Positions 40,974 through 43,336 of a DNA stretch of 43,336 nt are shown here, in pieces. Position numbers and translations under genes: made by a program. How positions within the stretch are numbered: the stretch's first letter is position 1; each line of letters begins with the position of its first letter. Source of the DNA: an uncultured Trueperaceae bacterium (GTDB lineage: Bacteria > Deinococcota > Deinococci > Deinococcales > Trueperaceae); assembly GCA_913057685.1 (NCBI GenBank), contig CAJXOA010000016.1, positions 1-43,336 on the forward strand, given 5' to 3'. Below the pieces are notes generated by a model. It saw only the letters and a program-made list of their open reading frames with translations, was not told the DNA's origin and searched no databases.

Positions 40974-41813
40974 TCAGCCGAGCGCCTCGAGTTGCGCGGC
41001 GACGTCCTGCGCCAACTCCGCTCCGAGCGACGCCGCTTCGCTCGCGTCCCCCGACGTGCGGGCCTGCAGGATCCGCCCGCCGGCGGCGACCGCGCCGAAC
41101 AACTCCAGGTCCCCGTCGTCGCTGACCGTCGCGAGCGCGCCGACCGGGTGGTCGGGCAGCGCCGCGGCGAAGGCGCGTTCGGCACGCACGCGGTCGAACG
41201 ACGGCCGGTGGTGCAGGGTGTACGCCAGCTCCGCCGCCTGGTCGTCGTCCTCGCGCACGAGGACCGCGAGCGCCCCCTGGCCGGGGGCGGGCGGCACGAC
41301 CTCCGGGTCGAGCAGGGCGTCGATGCGGTTGCCGTGATCCAGCACCCGCAACGTCGCGGCGGGCAGCAGCAGGGCGTGCACCTCCTCGCGCGTGAGGCGC
41401 GCGAGGGCGTCGTCCAGGGTGGCGTCGAGCGTCTCGATCGCGAGGTCGGGCCGCAGCGCCCGCACCAGCGCCTCGTCGCGCCCGGCGCGGGTCGCGATCC
41501 GCATGCCGGCCTCGAGGTCCTCGAACGCCCGACCGTTGCGGCTCACGAGGGCGCACCGGGCCTCCTGCCGGCGGGCGACGGCGGCGAGGACGACGCCGTC
41601 GGGCAGGTCCGCGGGCAGTCGGTCGACCGCACCGACCGCGAGGCCGATGCGCTCCTCGAGGAGCGCGGTCGGTAGCGTGCCCGGGTCGTCGCCGGGGATC
41701 GTGCGTTGCACGATCGGGACGTCCGGCCATTCGTCGGTGAGTTCGGCGAGGACCGCGCGGGCCTGGCGGAGCGCCTCCGCGCCGTCGCGGTTCCCCATCA
41801 CGATGCGGGGCAT
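40974..41813 (-). CDS. Hydroxymethylbilane synthase (HemC) homologue lacking key residues
   Basis: 279 residues, slightly shorter than HemC (about 310). The fold is recognisable: PPAPGQGALAVLVREDD, FDRVRAERAFAAAL and RIATRAGRDEAL correspond to HemC segments. The essential parts are changed. IAVHSMKD, with catalytic Asp84, reads LAVGAVDR (58-65). The dipyrromethane-binding GGCQVPIGA reads LPDHPVGA (219-226), with no cysteine. GTSSLRRQ is also altered. It should not bind the cofactor or polymerise porphobilinogen. The frame is unbroken and ordinary in codon use, so it looks like a conserved, repurposed protein. ATG 41813 has TACAAC (near match to the -10 box) six bases upstream. Confidence 0.75.
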   Translation of the reverse strand: MPRIVMGNRDGAEALRQARAVLAELTDEWPDVPIVQRTIPGDDPGTLPTALLEERIGLAVGAVDRLPADLPDGVVLAAVARRQEARCALVSRNGRAFEDLEAGMRIATRAGRDEALVRALRPDLAIETLDATLDDALARLTREEVHALLLPAATLRVLDHGNRIDALLDPEVVPPAPGQGALAVLVREDDDQAAELAYTLHHRPSFDRVRAERAFAAALPDHPVGALATVSDDGDLELFGAVAAGGRILQARTSGDASEAASLGAELAQDVAAQLEALG

Positions 41814-41862
41814 GGCGCGGTTGTATCACAGCCGTTGCAGGGGTGTCCCGACGGCGTTCCGC

Positions 41863-41900
41863 GCCCGCCCGGCCCCCCGCGGGACGGGGGCCGGGTGGGC
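41863..41900 (-). terminator. Terminator hairpin after metK
   Basis: 15-bp stem (41863-41877 with 41886-41900, one G-T pair) and an 8-base loop, 23 bases past the metK stop and before the HemC-like gene. No T-run. Confidence 0.65.
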
Positions 41901-41922
41901 CGTGGGGGTGCGGCGGGTCGCC

Positions 41923-43098
<1,176 letters not shown>

Positions 43099-43217
43099 GG
43101 GGGTGCCTCCTGGTGGGCGGACGGCCCGGATGTCGCGAGACGGTACCCCCACCCCCAGGGTCCATGGAGTGGACCCCGCGACGTTCGGGAGGCCCGCCGT
43201 CCGGTCCGCCCCGCGGG

Positions 43218-43223
43218 TACCCT
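43218..43223 (+). promoter_or_regulatory. TACCCT -10 box before the GNAT gene
   Basis: TACCCT lies six bases before GTG 43230 (nine before ATG 43233). No Shine-Dalgarno sequence is seen. Confidence 0.55.
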
Positions 43224-43229
43224 CGCGGC

Positions 43230-43336
43230 GTGATGGTTCCGCCCACCGGCCACGCCCCGTTCGCCATCCGGCCCGCACGGCCGGACGACGCACCGGCGCT
43301 CGCGGCGTTGATGGACGGCATCTACGCCGAGCGGCG
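43230..43336 (+). CDS. GNAT-family N-acetyltransferase, N-terminus only
   Basis: 35 codons before the window ends. [20 protein letters not shown] followed by IYAER is the typical first strand and helix of a GNAT acetyltransferase (iRpA...D...l..l...). Start is GTG 43230 or ATG 43233; the box upstream fits either. Divergent from metK. Substrate unknown. Confidence 0.7.
   Translation, partial: MMVPPTGHAPFAIRPARPDDAPALAALMDGIYAER

Noticed and set aside
40974-41813. Frameshift or sequencing error as the cause of the missing HemC residues
   Set aside because: The frame is continuous, and flanking motifs on both sides of each altered site stay in register.
43099-43145. SAM riboswitch in the metK leader
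   Set aside because: The leader is only about 35 bases if TACCGT is the -10, too short for a known SAM riboswitch, and no hairpin scaffold is seen.

Overview
The window is about 43 kb of very GC-rich DNA, densely packed with genes and carrying no rRNA, tRNA, insertion sequence or CRISPR array that I can see. The best guess for the source is a member of the Deinococcota (Deinococcus-Thermus), possibly a Truepera-like lineage. Three things point there: a ba3-type cytochrome oxidase whose ligand residues match the Thermus enzyme at a constant offset, an EF-G-2-type paralogue with a DAPGY motif, and a TANNNT box 5-9 bases upstream of many start codons (the leaderless-mRNA layout described for Deinococcus). 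This assignment is an inference, not a database result.

Layout. Positions 1-12364 (minus strand) hold a surface-polysaccharide locus. Read in the direction of transcription it is Wzz-like chain-length protein, the dTDP-L-rhamnose genes rfbD-C-B-A, a GT4 glycosyltransferase, a Wzx-type flippase, a Wzy-like polymerase, two more GT4 enzymes, and an O-antigen-ligase-like protein cut by the window edge. Most junctions are GTGA or ATGA overlaps. Upstream lie a protein with a C-terminal HTH-like segment and a NUDIX hydrolase (12476-13989). Positions 14066-23157 (minus) hold an envelope and division group: an Amidase_3 cell-wall amidase, a YhcB-like protein, a large cyclase-AAA regulator, an EnvC-like degenerate LytM protein, FtsX and glyA. 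A small plus-strand gene of unknown function interrupts them at 16740. FtsX, EnvC and an amidase with an insertion form the parts list of the FtsEX-EnvC-amidase splitting pathway, but no ftsE is present here.

Positions 23216-28673 carry a YeiH-type exporter, a large lipoprotein with Ig-like domains and a C-terminal DUF285/BspA-like repeat region, a DUF6069-like membrane protein and a TIGR01777 epimerase. Positions 28803-32166 (plus) are a ba3-type oxidase operon: a short single-helix subunit, subunit II fused to cytochrome c, subunit I and a four-helix membrane protein. Positions 32348-36848 (minus) hold a SixA-like phosphatase, a SARP/BTAD regulator, a CYTH protein and a zincin-like protein. 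The right end has an EF-G-like GTPase, a PglK-like ABC flippase, a hydroxymethylbilane-synthase homologue that has lost its key residues, metK and the start of a GNAT gene.

The most interesting points are the apparently inactive HemC homologue, the SARP regulator with no P-loop lysine and its tandem repeats over its own promoter, the ligase with an inserted beta-sandwich-like domain, the ftsX-envC pair without ftsE, and the regular -10 box placed directly before start codons, which also fixes many starts.
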